The position numbers were made by a program, and so were the translations under genes. From assembly GCF_020523985.1 (NCBI RefSeq), contig NZ_JAIVKM010000008.1:124001-188000 (forward strand): a DNA stretch of 64,000 bases, read 5' to 3'. The notes under the pieces were generated by a model, which saw only the letters and a list, made by a program, of their open reading frames with translations, was not told where the DNA came from and made no database searches. Source of the DNA: Mangrovibacter yixingensis. GTDB lineage: Bacteria; Pseudomonadota; Gammaproteobacteria; Enterobacterales; Enterobacteriaceae. Of this stretch, positions 19,317 through 28,037 are shown piece by piece; within the stretch, counting starts at the first letter, position 1, and each line of letters begins with the position of its first letter.

Positions 19317-20081
19317 TTACCCGAGAATGGAGGAGACCAGCAGTTGGGTATACGGGTGATGGGGGTCGTCCAGTACCCGGTCGGTCAGGCCGCTTTCCAC
19401 CACCTGGCCTTGCTTCATCACTAACAGTCGGTGGGCCAGCAAACGCGCCACACCCAAATCATGGGTGACAATCACCACCGCCAGGTTGAGGTCCCGCACC
19501 AGGTTACGCAGCAGATCCAGCAACCGGGCCTGTACCGAAACATCCAGCCCGCCGGTTGGCTCATCCATAAACACCAGGGCCGGGCGGGTAACCAGGTTGC
19601 AGGCAATTTGCAGGCGTTGTTGCATGCCGCCGGAGAACGTCACGGGCAGGTCATCGAGCCGGGACGGGGCAATTTCCACATCCTGCAACCAGTGGCTGGC
19701 TTCTGCGCGAATATCACCATAGTGGCGTGCGCCTGCGGCCATCAGGCGTTCGCCGATATTGCCGCCTGCGGAAATACGCGGGCGCAGCCCGTCAAGCGGG
19801 TGCTGGTGCACCACGCCCCACTCGGTGCGTAATAAGCGCCGGCGCGTGGCTTCGCTGAGCTGATACAAATCCTGCTCGCGGTAATGAATTACGCCCTGTT
19901 GCGGCACCAGGCGGGCCGAGAGCGATTTCAGTAAGGTGGTTTTGCCGGAGCCGGATTCCCCAACAATTCCCAGAACTTCGCCGGGAAAGAGGTCGAACGA
20001 GACATGTTCAAACCCCTTTCCGGGGGCATACAGGTGGGTCAGATTGCTGACACTAAGCAGTGGCTGTTCTTCAGGCATCAT
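19317..20081 (-). CDS. phnK: PhnK, ABC-type ATPase bound to the C-P lyase core
   Basis: A 254-residue ABC protein with Walker A (GESGSGKTT), signature (FSGGMQQR) and Walker B (VFMDEPTGGLD); it binds PhnJ in the C-P lyase core complex. The start chosen is the ATG at 20081 (AGGA eight bases upstream), with a second ATG at 20078; both overlap phnJ, which ends at 20071. Longer in-frame reads into phnJ are rejected. Confidence 0.93.
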   Translation of the reverse strand: MMPEEQPLLSVSNLTHLYAPGKGFEHVSFDLFPGEVLGIVGESGSGKTTLLKSLSARLVPQQGVIHYREQDLYQLSEATRRRLLRTEWGVVHQHPLDGLRPRISAGGNIGERLMAAGARHYGDIRAEASHWLQDVEIAPSRLDDLPVTFSGGMQQRLQIACNLVTRPALVFMDEPTGGLDVSVQARLLDLLRNLVRDLNLAVVIVTHDLGVARLLAHRLLVMKQGQVVESGLTDRVLDDPHHPYTQLLVSSILG

Positions 20082-20919
20082 GTTGTTTTTCCTGCTGCTG
20101 GCGGCAATAGTCGGTATCGGAGCAAACAAATAAACGGGTGCCGCTGTCGTCCATCACCACTTCATCAAGGTAACTGTCACGCGAACCACACAACGCACAG
20201 GGTTGGTCCCAGTGCTGGACATCAAAGGGGTGGTCGTCAAAATCAAGGCTTTCCACCTGGCAATAAGGTGGCAGTGCGTAAATGCGCTTTTCCCGGCCTG
20301 CGCCAAACAGTTGCAACGCGGGCATCATGTGCATTTTGGGGTTATCGAATTTGGGAATGGGCGACGGGTCCATCAGGTAGCGCTGGTTAACCTTAACCGG
20401 GTAGGCATAGGCAGTGGCGATATGCCCGTAGCGGGCAATGTCTTCGTACAGTTTCACCTGCATCACACCGTATTCTTCCAGTGCATGCATCTGCCGGGTT
20501 TCCGTTTCTCTGGGCTCAATAAAACGCAGGGGTTCCGGAACGGGTACCTGGTAGACCAGGATCTGGTCTTCACGCAGCGGGGTTTCCGGAATGCGGTGGC
20601 GTGTCTGAATCAGACTGGCATCAACAGTACGTTCAGTAATGCCCGCCCCACTCACTTTCTGGAAAAAGTGCCGAATAGAAACCGCATTGGTGGTGTCATC
20701 GGCCCCCTGGTCAATCACTTTCAGGGTATCGGCATCGCCAATAATACTGGCGGTTATCTGGATACCACCGGTTCCCCAGCCATAGGGCATCGGCATTTCC
20801 CGCCCAGCAAAAGGCACCTGGTAGCCGGGGATAGCCACCGCTTTGAGGATGGCACGGCGGATGGTGCGCTTGGTTTGTTCATCCAGGTAGCCAGGGTTAT
20901 AGCCGGTTAAATCATGCAT
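20071..20919 (-). CDS. phnJ: PhnJ, radical SAM C-P lyase
   Basis: Catalytic subunit that breaks the carbon-phosphorus bond of alkylphosphonate ribosyl cyclic phosphate precursors by radical SAM chemistry. The 282-residue protein carries the glycyl region IPGYQVPFAGREM and the C-terminal cysteines CALC and VCSDTDYC that hold the 4Fe-4S cluster and the catalytic thiol. The ATG at 20919 overlaps phnI by 8 bp; the longer in-frame read lies inside phnI. Confidence 0.95.
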   Translation of the reverse strand: MHDLTGYNPGYLDEQTKRTIRRAILKAVAIPGYQVPFAGREMPMPYGWGTGGIQITASIIGDADTLKVIDQGADDTTNAVSIRHFFQKVSGAGITERTVDASLIQTRHRIPETPLREDQILVYQVPVPEPLRFIEPRETETRQMHALEEYGVMQVKLYEDIARYGHIATAYAYPVKVNQRYLMDPSPIPKFDNPKMHMMPALQLFGAGREKRIYALPPYCQVESLDFDDHPFDVQHWDQPCALCGSRDSYLDEVVMDDSGTRLFVCSDTDYCRQQQEKQHDA

Positions 20920-21985
20920 TTTTCTTTGCCTCCCGGGTGGCGCGAACCTGGTGTAACAGGGCAAGCTCTGCCTGGAAATCAACGTAATGGGGTAATTTCA
21001 GGTGCGAGACAAACCCTGCGGCTTCCACGTTATCTGCATGGGCCAGCACAAACTCTTCGTCCTGTGCCGGGCCATCAATGGTTTCCTGCCATTCGGGAGC
21101 CTGTAGCGCACGGTCCATAAGCGCCATCGCCATGGCTTTGCGTTCTCCGCGGCCGAAAACCAGGCCAAACCCACGGGTAAACGCAGGGGGTTCCACCTGG
21201 TCGGTAAAGCCATTGACCATTTCGCAGGCTGTCAGCACCATTTCGCCGATACTGACAGCAAACCCCAGTTCTTCCGGCACAATTTCCACATCCACATAAC
21301 CACTGCGGATCTCACCAACAAAGGGGTGGTTGCGCCCGTAACCGCGCTGGGTGGAATAACCGAGTGCCAGCAAGAAACCTTCATCGCCACGTGCCAGTTG
21401 TTGCAACCGTGCACTGCGGGAAGCCGGGTATTCCGGGGGTTCGCGGGTAATATCCTGCGCCGGTGTCTCGTTTTCCGGTTCCGGTACTGCGAGCTGCTCC
21501 TGCTCAAGCAGGCTGAATACTGTGGGGACAGCTTCCGGTAAAGGCTGGTCGCCGGGAGGTACATCCGGAACTTCGCCATCGGCCAGTAACATAAAATCAA
21601 GCAGCCGGTGGGTGTAGTCATAGGTTGGCCCCAGCACCTGGCCGCCGGGAATATCCTTGTAAATAGCTGAAATGCGCCGTTCACAGCGCATAGACTGCAT
21701 GCTGAGCGGCTGGCTGTCGGCCAGGCGAGGCAACGTGGTGCGGTAAGCGCGCAGTAAGAAAATGGCTTCGACCAGGTCGCCACTGGCCTGTTTGATTGCC
21801 AGTGCCGCCAGTTCCGGGTCGTACAACCCGCCTTCCGTCATCACCCGGTCTACCGCCAGGCCCAGTTGTTGGTTGATTTGCTCACAGTGCAGTTCTGCCA
21901 CTTCCGGCTTACCACGCCGTAATGCCGCCTGCAGGCGGTGTGCGTGCTCAATGGCCTTTTCGCCACCTTTCACTGCCACATACAT
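20912..21985 (-). CDS. phnI: PhnI, C-P lyase core subunit and nucleosidase
   Basis: A 357-residue core subunit starting MYVAVKGGEKAIEHAH, as in E. coli PhnI. With PhnG, PhnH and PhnL it attaches the phosphonate to ribose triphosphate while releasing adenine. The ATG at 21985 shares its A with the phnH stop. Conserved blocks include CERRISAIYKDIPGG and QRGYGRNHPF. Confidence 0.95.
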   Translation of the reverse strand: MYVAVKGGEKAIEHAHRLQAALRRGKPEVAELHCEQINQQLGLAVDRVMTEGGLYDPELAALAIKQASGDLVEAIFLLRAYRTTLPRLADSQPLSMQSMRCERRISAIYKDIPGGQVLGPTYDYTHRLLDFMLLADGEVPDVPPGDQPLPEAVPTVFSLLEQEQLAVPEPENETPAQDITREPPEYPASRSARLQQLARGDEGFLLALGYSTQRGYGRNHPFVGEIRSGYVDVEIVPEELGFAVSIGEMVLTACEMVNGFTDQVEPPAFTRGFGLVFGRGERKAMAMALMDRALQAPEWQETIDGPAQDEEFVLAHADNVEAAGFVSHLKLPHYVDFQAELALLHQVRATREAKKNA

Positions 21986-22563
21986 CAGCACACCTCCACA
22001 TGGGTGGTGCGCGGCAGGGCCAGTAGTTGGTTGCCGCAAGTGAGGATCAGGTCGCAACCTTCCGGGAAGGTATCCGCGTGGTGGCGCAGGAAGTCTGTTG
22101 CTGCCTGGGGAAGTTGCGGTGCAATGGCGCGCATTTCGCTAATACCGGGCCCCCACAGGCGCATATTCAGGCCACCATTTAAGCCCGGCACTTCCAGAAT
22201 CACTGTTGTGCTGGTTTCGGGGGCATCTGCCTGGCCGGGTGAAAAACGGTGCAAAGCCGGGTCTTGCCGGGCATCCACCAGGGCAAATAATGCACTGGCC
22301 GGGTCTGCTGTTTGCGGTGCTCCGGTATGAAAACGCAGGTTTTCTGCCACGGTGTCGTTATGCAATGCCGGGTCAATCCAGACGGGCGTATCGCCGTCAA
22401 CCAGCGTTAACAGCACGGCTGTTGCCGCCGGGGAAAGCCCACTCCAGCCCTGTTCCAGGGGCAGGGTGACAATCACGCCTGGCTCACTCATTGCTTTCAG
22501 TAAACGGCGAAATGCATATTGCGCATCGGCCACAGGCCGGTTGAAACTTGCCATTAATGTCAT
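21985..22563 (-). CDS. phnH: PhnH, C-P lyase core subunit
   Basis: A 192-residue PLP-transferase-fold homologue without the catalytic lysine function, dimerising and binding PhnG/PhnI in the core complex. It begins MTLMASFNRPVADAQYAFR, the usual PhnH N terminus. Overlaps phnG by 4 bp and phnI by 1 bp. Confidence 0.93.
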   Translation of the reverse strand: MTLMASFNRPVADAQYAFRRLLKAMSEPGVIVTLPLEQGWSGLSPAATAVLLTLVDGDTPVWIDPALHNDTVAENLRFHTGAPQTADPASALFALVDARQDPALHRFSPGQADAPETSTTVILEVPGLNGGLNMRLWGPGISEMRAIAPQLPQAATDFLRHHADTFPEGCDLILTCGNQLLALPRTTHVEVC

Positions 22564-23009
22564 GGGTTCTCTCCGCGAACCAGGGTGAAAAAGTCGACTT
22601 TGCTGCCTGCGATTTCCCGGGCACGCTGTTGCTGGCGCTCTGCCCGGTTCGCGGCCAGCGGGGTGATGACCTGTTCCAGAATCAGTTTGTAAAATGCCGG
22701 GTGTTGCAGTAATGCATCCAGTACCGCACAGCGTTCTGCATGGGCTTTACGGCGGCCCATGACATAGCTGAACCCGCACAGGCCTTCGGCAAGGCGTATG
22801 GCGGCGCGGGTGATGGTGACATCGCCCACCACAAATCGCTGCCCGGTATCACCTGCTCGGGCCTGGACACGAGCCATGCCGCACTCAGGTTCCCGCAGCG
22901 CGGTCCATTCAGGGGATAAATTCAGGGGTTTCCAGTAGCGCGCCAGTTCATCGTCCTGGCTGTGCGCCAGCACCGACATCCAGTGCTGGCGTTCGGTTTG
23001 CTTCTCCAT
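22560..23009 (-). CDS. phnG: PhnG, C-P lyase core subunit
   Basis: A 149-residue core subunit with the family blocks ARVQARAGDTGQRFVVGDV and AERCAVLDALLQ. First structural gene of the C-P lyase operon, beginning directly after the phnF stop codon. Needed with PhnHI for ribosylation of the phosphonate. Confidence 0.93.
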   Translation of the reverse strand: MEKQTERQHWMSVLAHSQDDELARYWKPLNLSPEWTALREPECGMARVQARAGDTGQRFVVGDVTITRAAIRLAEGLCGFSYVMGRRKAHAERCAVLDALLQHPAFYKLILEQVITPLAANRAERQQQRAREIAGSKVDFFTLVRGENP

Positions 23010-23726
23010 TCAGTGCTCCAGAGTCAGTTCAATCATGTCGCCACGGGTCAGGCTGATGGAGTACTCCACGTTGTCGCCCGCCGTGTTTTTGTTCAGGGTG
23101 CGTACGTAAAGCAGCGGTGCCTGTAGCGGGAGTTGCAGGAGTTTGCACTCTTTGGCCTGAGCACGGCGGGTTCCAATACGGGTTTGGTGGCGCACCAGTG
23201 ACTGCCCCAGGCGCTCATGCAAAAAGCGGTGTAAAGAGCCCTGAGTAAATTGCTGCAGTACCGGCCACCAACTCAGGTCGCGCAGGTAGTGGTTAATCAC
23301 ACACAGCGGGACATCGTTCACACGCCGCAAGGTGCGCAGGTGAATCACCTGGACGCCTTCTTCAATACCCAGCGCAGCCGACACGTCAAAGCTTGCCGGG
23401 CGCAACACCGCCAGTAAGCGTTCACTGGTGGGGTCACTGCCCTGCTCAAGTAAGTTCTGGGTAAAGCGGGACTGAGCATGAAGGGGGTAATCGTAAGGGC
23501 GTTTCAGTACCAGAATGCCCACGCCCTGGCGGCGCTGAACCAGCCCTTTATTGACCAGTTCATCCACAGCCCGGCGCAGGGTATGGCGGTGTACCGAAAA
23601 ACGTGCCGCCAGTTGCTGCTCAGATGGCAGGTAATCACCAGTACGGTACTGGTGGTTAAGTTCCTGCTCCAGTTGTGCCGCTATGGCCTGGTAGACCGTG
23701 GTCGGATGTCTGGATAACTCCAGCAT
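23010..23726 (-). CDS. phnF: PhnF, GntR/HutC-type regulator
   Basis: A 238-residue regulator with an N-terminal GntR winged helix (SEQQLAARFSVHRHTLRRAV) and a C-terminal UTRA ligand domain. The ATG at 23726 has an ideal GAGGTG ribosome site and matches the E. coli length; the much longer in-frame read into the 5' region is rejected. It leads the phn cluster and probably represses it. Palindromes and a 12-G tract lie upstream. Confidence 0.92.
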   Translation of the reverse strand: MLELSRHPTTVYQAIAAQLEQELNHQYRTGDYLPSEQQLAARFSVHRHTLRRAVDELVNKGLVQRRQGVGILVLKRPYDYPLHAQSRFTQNLLEQGSDPTSERLLAVLRPASFDVSAALGIEEGVQVIHLRTLRRVNDVPLCVINHYLRDLSWWPVLQQFTQGSLHRFLHERLGQSLVRHQTRIGTRRAQAKECKLLQLPLQAPLLYVRTLNKNTAGDNVEYSISLTRGDMIELTLEH

Positions 23727-23815
23727 AAGCAACACCTCATTGGGTATGAGTGATTCATCAGGTGAAACAAACTGCCCACCTGGTTCTGACGACAGGAATA
23801 CCCTGAAGCCTGAAG

Positions 23816-23833
23816 ATGACAGCGGTGTGAACA
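23816..23833 (-). promoter_or_regulatory. possible Pho box upstream of phnF
   Basis: The minus strand reads TGTTCACACCGCTGTCAT: the second 7-base repeat is a perfect CTGTCAT and the first matches 4 of 7. The spacing of 11 bases between repeats is right. It lies about 90 bp upstream of phnF. Weaker than the site upstream of phnC. Confidence 0.35.
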
Positions 23834-23865
23834 ATTCATGGCGGGCGGGTGAATTTGGAACAGCC

Positions 23866-23877
23866 GGGGGGGGGGGG
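23866..23877. repeat. homopolymer of 12 G
   Basis: An unbroken run of twelve G lies between the divergent phnF and the small DUF1471 gene, about 140 bp upstream of phnF. Such tracts are prone to slipped-strand length change and to sequencing or assembly error. Confidence 0.9.
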
Positions 23878-23903
23878 TTACGCCAGGAGATGTGGCTTGT
23901 TAC

Positions 23904-23938
23904 TGCGGTTCTGTACCGCAAATATATGGTTCATATTT
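23904..23938. promoter_or_regulatory. palindromes upstream of phnF
   Basis: TGCGGT-TCTGT-ACCGCA (23904-23920) is a perfect inverted repeat, followed at once by AATATATGGTTCATATTT, another dyad with AT-rich arms. They lie between the 12-G tract and the DUF1471 gene and could be operators, perhaps for PhnF; no direct evidence links them to it. Confidence 0.35.
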
Positions 23939-24052
23939 TTTGAAAGAGATCCGCAAATTGTTTTGATTTTAATCACCACAAGGCAGGCATACCATTGTTC
24001 ACATCAGGGCAATACAGCCCCTACCGAACAAAATCATTTAAGGAATACGACC

Positions 24053-24262
24053 ATGAAATCCATCAAAACTTTCGTTGCAGTTGCTGCTCTTTCTGTTATG
24101 TCTTTCGGTGCTTTCGCACAGAGTGTGACTGCTACTGCCTCTACTCTGGATGGCGCTGAAGCACAAATCGCGGCTCAGGCAAAACAGGCTGGCGCGTCTT
24201 ACCACATCACAGAAGCCAACGTGCATAACGGCGTGCATATGACCGCTGAACTGACCAAATAA
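24053..24262 (+). CDS. small secreted DUF1471 (YhcN/BhsA) family protein
   Basis: A 69-residue protein starting at the ATG at 24053 with an AAGGAA site. The signal peptide (MKSIKTFVAVAALSVMSFG) is cut after AFA. The mature part of 47 residues has the DUF1471 pattern, ending SYHITEANVHNGVHMTAELT. Members such as BhsA, McbA and YhcN are stress-induced periplasmic peptides linked to biofilm, metal or acid stress. Divergent from phnF, convergent with a LysR gene. Confidence 0.88.
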   Translation: MKSIKTFVAVAALSVMSFGAFAQSVTATASTLDGAEAQIAAQAKQAGASYHITEANVHNGVHMTAELTK

Positions 24263-24302
24263 GTGGGTTGCAGTGGTGTACTGTTGAAGCACTCACCCAC
24301 TT
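24261..24302. terminator. inverted repeat between convergent genes
   Basis: AAGTGGGT (24261-24268) pairs with ACCCACTT (24295-24302) over a 26-base loop that can itself fold. It spans the gap between the DUF1471 stop and the LysR stop. There is no strong U run. Confidence 0.4.
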
Positions 24303-25210
24303 CACTTCTTACCCGCAATCGCCTGCAGTTGTTGTTTAAGCCAGTGCGTTACCCCGCGCTGGCCACTGCGCTTATGCGAATAAATCTTCACGTCAAATGG
24401 CGGGGCATCAAAAGGCAGAGCAAAAATTTTCAGGTTGGCGGAGCGGGCCAGGCGTTCGGCGGCGCTGCGGGGAATGGCCATCAGCATATCAGAGTGTTCA
24501 ATAATAAAAGGGGCACTTAGCATAGACGGTGTTTTAATCGCCACCTGCCGTGTGTGGCCCATTCGTTCCAGCTCAATATCCAGCACGCCTTGTGTTTCAT
24601 TCCAGGGCGTTACCACGACATGGCTGGCAGCAAGGTAATCTTCCAGCGTTAAACGCGCTCTGTTTACATTGCTGATTACCACATACTCATCTCTTTGCCA
24701 GGTTATCTCGTCCAGGTCCGGGTGTTCTGTTTCATTCAACGCATTAAACCCCAGAGCCAAATCCACCTCGCCCGCCAGCAGTTCCGTCAATGCCGGGCTG
24801 TGGGGCAAATAGCGCAGTTCGAAACGGATCCCTGGCGCAAGAGGCTGCACTTTATGCATCAGTGCAGGGAAAACGCGAAAAGCCGTGAAGTCTGTAATGG
24901 CAATTTGCAGGCAGTCTGTTGCAACTGCAGGGGAAAAATCAGGTTGAGGGATGAGTTGCTGGTTTAAAAAGGTTAAGGCAGAGGCAATCGAGGGGGCGAG
25001 CTGGGTTGCGTACACACTCGGGCACATACGGTGGCCTTCGCGGAAAAAGAGCGGGTCATTTAACGCAGTACGCAAACGCGATAACGCATGGCTCAGTGCA
25101 GAAGTGCTCATGATCAACTCTTCGGCAGCCATACGCACAGAGCGATGGCGGTAAACAGCATCGAATACAGGTAACAGGTTCAGGTCAATACGTCTTAAGG
25201 CCGGATGCAT
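24302..25210 (-). CDS. LysR-family regulator
   Basis: A 302-residue regulator from the ATG at 25210; an upstream TTG in frame is less likely. The helix-turn-helix (AAEELIMSTSALSHALSRLR, about 30-50) and the phrase RRIDLNLLPVFDAVYRHRSV put it near the LeuO/YbeF branch. It is divergent from a GNAT acetyltransferase gene, the usual arrangement when a LysR protein controls its neighbour. Effector unknown. Confidence 0.88.
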   Translation of the reverse strand: MHPALRRIDLNLLPVFDAVYRHRSVRMAAEELIMSTSALSHALSRLRTALNDPLFFREGHRMCPSVYATQLAPSIASALTFLNQQLIPQPDFSPAVATDCLQIAITDFTAFRVFPALMHKVQPLAPGIRFELRYLPHSPALTELLAGEVDLALGFNALNETEHPDLDEITWQRDEYVVISNVNRARLTLEDYLAASHVVVTPWNETQGVLDIELERMGHTRQVAIKTPSMLSAPFIIEHSDMLMAIPRSAAERLARSANLKIFALPFDAPPFDVKIYSHKRSGQRGVTHWLKQQLQAIAGKK

Positions 25211-25320
25211 AATATTCAACAACAGGTGATTTCATTGCACTTAATTCTTCCAACAATACTGATTATGCTTGCAGCCAGCAATCTCAACGACGGCATGATG
25301 CCAACAAAACAGGAAAACCA

Positions 25321-25797
25321 ATGAGCATAACGATTCGCCAGGCAACCCCGAAAGACGCAAACGCTATCTACGACATGATTTATGAACTGGCGGTTTACGA
25401 AAAAGCCCCTGAAGAAGTCGTGACGACACCCGAAGAAATCAGAGCATCGCTGTTTGGCACGGACAGCAAAATCGAAGCGTTAATCTGCGAAGTTGCGGGG
25501 AAAATAGCGGGTTACGCGGTGTTTTTTACCAGTTATTCAACCTGGCTCGGCCGTAATGGTATTTATATGGAAGACCTGTATGTCTCACCTGATTTTCGTG
25601 GTATGGGTGCCGGAAAAGCATTGCTGAAAACCATCGCGCAATATGCAGTGACCCGGCAATGCGGGCGCCTTGAGTGGAGCGTGCTGGACTGGAACCAGCC
25701 TGCTATCGATTTTTACCTGAGTATTGGCGCACAGCCACAAGATGAATGGGTACGCTACCGCTTGTCTGGTGACGCGCTTATAAGCTTTGCTGAATAA
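25321..25797 (+). CDS. GNAT N-acetyltransferase, SSAT/thialysine type
   Basis: A 158-residue acetyltransferase. The acetyl-CoA loop is YVSPDFRGMGAGKALL, and the segments LAVYEKAPEEV, GIYMEDLYV and WNQPAIDFYLSIGA match the spermidine/thialysine acetyltransferase branch. It likely acetylates a small amine. Divergent from the LysR regulator, which may control it. Confidence 0.85.
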   Translation: MSITIRQATPKDANAIYDMIYELAVYEKAPEEVVTTPEEIRASLFGTDSKIEALICEVAGKIAGYAVFFTSYSTWLGRNGIYMEDLYVSPDFRGMGAGKALLKTIAQYAVTRQCGRLEWSVLDWNQPAIDFYLSIGAQPQDEWVRYRLSGDALISFAE

Positions 25798-25813
25798 TAC
25801 TGTTCATCCAGCC

Positions 25814-25860
25814 CCCTTTAACAGCACCAGAACAGGTTAACACCAGAGTCTGTTAAAGGG
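25814..25860. terminator. 11-bp inverted repeat between convergent genes
   Basis: CCCTTTAACAG (25814-25824) and CTGTTAAAGGG (25850-25860) form a perfect 11-bp stem downstream of the acetyltransferase and the GGDEF gene. Without a clear U run it may act as a transcription or mRNA-end barrier. Confidence 0.45.
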
Positions 25861-25909
25861 TTACCACCACGGCAGTTAAGTTCACCGTTTCTGAGCCAGC
25901 CATAGGGGG

Positions 25910-27067
25910 TTACCCGGAAACGGTTACCGAGCTTACCAGCGTATTACGCCCGGCTCGTTTCGCCTGGTAGAGCGCATCATCGGCACATTTGAATGCCTGG
26001 GCAACCGGCGTGCCTGGCAATACCTGGCACAGGCCAATACTGGTGGTAACAGATACGCTGCCACGCGGTGTTTCAACGGCAAGATCGCTTACTTTTTGGC
26101 GAATGTGCTCAAGGAAATGGCGCGCCAGAGGCTCATCGCTTTCGGGCAGGAAGCAAACAAACTCTTCACCACCATAACGAGCTACCAGGGCACCAGACGG
26201 CAGAGACTCTTGTATCTCACGGGCCACACGTTGTACTGCCAAATCACCAGCATCATGCCCGAATGTATCATTCACTTTCTTAAAATGGTCGATATCAAAC
26301 AGCGCGAGGCAACCTTTGCCACTTCCCCGCACCAGTAATCTGTCCAGTTGTTCATTAAAATAGCGGCGGTTGTATAACCCGGTTAATTCATCACGAACAG
26401 AGCGCCGGTAGTGCCACTCTATCTGGTCAAATAAAAACAGTGACAACAGTGCACCCAGTACAAAATAACACCCCAGGTTTTGGGTAATGGTCATGGATAC
26501 CTGAAATAAGGCAGGCTCAGGGCGCACAGACATTAGCAGGGAAGGAATTAAGGATGCCAGCACACACACCAGCGCCCCTGCGCCAGCCAGTTTCTCCCCC
26601 TTGCCACACTGGGCCCGATGATGCCAACACACCACAAAGCACAGGAAAAACAATGTGGCATTATTTATTCCGCCAAGATAAACCCGGGTAATAAAAGACT
26701 GGGTATGAAGATAGAAAAATAATAATACTGTAATAAATAGAATAATATTACAGGACATTATTAGCAGATGTTTTCTTCGCACAGGAATACGAAACCAACT
26801 TAAGAACCCAAACAGCATCATATAAGCTGTTGTAACGTAAAGCCCATTAGCCAAAATAATCGAGAAAACTATGGGTAACCAGACACGGATCATCATCAGC
26901 GTGAATGCACTACCCAGAAAAAAGAAGCACAGGAAAAAGTATGTCGCGGCCTTTTTTTTATGTCCCGACTGGTTTCGGCTCACCTGGAAAAGAAAGAAGC
27001 AACCAATCAGGCTGCATATAATATTGTTAAAAATACTGGCTAAAGTTACCGCATCAAAAGCAGTCAC
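25910..27067 (-). CDS. membrane-bound diguanylate cyclase (GGDEF)
   Basis: A 385-residue enzyme that makes c-di-GMP from two GTP. About seven membrane spans (residues 10-215) precede a GGDEF domain with YGGEEF as active site and DIDHFKKVNDTFGHDAG as the metal region. The usual inhibitory RxxD site ahead of the motif is absent (Pro and Ala at those places), so product inhibition is probably lost. The start is GTG with AGGA upstream. An EAL gene lies 970 bp away in divergent orientation. Confidence 0.9.
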   Translation of the reverse strand: MTAFDAVTLASIFNNIICSLIGCFFLFQVSRNQSGHKKKAATYFFLCFFFLGSAFTLMMIRVWLPIVFSIILANGLYVTTAYMMLFGFLSWFRIPVRRKHLLIMSCNIILFITVLLFFYLHTQSFITRVYLGGINNATLFFLCFVVCWHHRAQCGKGEKLAGAGALVCVLASLIPSLLMSVRPEPALFQVSMTITQNLGCYFVLGALLSLFLFDQIEWHYRRSVRDELTGLYNRRYFNEQLDRLLVRGSGKGCLALFDIDHFKKVNDTFGHDAGDLAVQRVAREIQESLPSGALVARYGGEEFVCFLPESDEPLARHFLEHIRQKVSDLAVETPRGSVSVTTSIGLCQVLPGTPVAQAFKCADDALYQAKRAGRNTLVSSVTVSG

Positions 27068-28037
27068 ATGAAGTTCCTGGTGTTAAACATTCAGATTCAA
27101 GGGCCAGCCCGGCAGGCATAAAGGTTAAGCCTGTTTCACACGAGTAATCCTCAAAGCAAGTGTATAGCTGAAATTAAGTGGCAAACTTTGCCCGGGGCCA
27201 GGCAACAAATAAAAAGCGTTGTAAAGCAGATTGTATGCTGTTTGTTTGGCATAAGATTAGCACCGCCAGTAAGGAGACGCTACCGCTTAACCCAGTGAAC
27301 AGTTAGCACTACCTTTTGCAGCTAAGCAGGGCAATTCACCTTGCCGTATTTTCCGCTGCTATTATCACCACCTTTTTGTGTGATCATACTAATTATGGTG
27401 GTTGACAACTGCTGATTTTCGCGCCTTGTAAGGTTTATCTTAAATTCCTCTGTTTAATAAGAAAAACTTTAATGCATTTTCAATAAGATAAAGCAAATTT
27501 ACCCGTAACAAAATCATCACCCACCAAGAAAAAACAGCACGGAACTTACTAATTTATATAATATTTTTCAATTAGTTATCCTGATGCGCAATTGATTTTA
27601 GCGATCATTACAAAATATACAATAGCTGTTAACTATCAAATAATAATGAATGATCGGTTTAAACGATTTTAAAATAAGATTATGACATTTATAATCCCTT
27701 AACAATCCATTAAGTATTACTAATGGAAAAATCGTTCCATAAAACAGGTGATCATTTCCGTCCTGAATGTCACTTGTGTGTTGGCGTTATGACATAAGAA
27801 TTTTCAAGCATCAATGTCTTCGGCACCCAGCCAACTCCGTCAAAGTAGTGTTAGCACTATCATACTTTTCTGACCTTCGGGTTAGCCCTGAACAAAGGGC
27901 TGAAGACTGAAATGTGTACCTGAAACCAAAGTTGGTGCCGTTTTGGGCAGCTTACATTTGTTTTTTGTTGCTTTGTTTGCTGCTGTTCAGTAATGCGGTA
28001 CCCACACATAATGCTGCATTAATAACAATGAGAAAGC
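27068..28037. other. long AT-rich intergenic region between GGDEF and EAL genes
   Basis: No open frame of note on either strand. The centre (about 27480-27720) is very AT-rich. Near the EAL gene, TTAGCCCT-GAACAA-AGGGCTGA (about 27892-27913) forms an 8-bp hairpin, and a further GGCAA/TTGCC hairpin lies near 27330. The length suggests complex regulation or a small RNA, but I can name neither. Confidence 0.5.

Noticed and set aside
23727-23921. phnF N-terminal extension of 65 residues
   Set aside because: The extension is unlike PhnF proteins; the ATG at 23726 has an ideal ribosome site and the family length.
27890-28037. c-di-GMP riboswitch ahead of the EAL gene
   Set aside because: The known conserved cores of GEMM-I/II are not found; only a simple hairpin is present.
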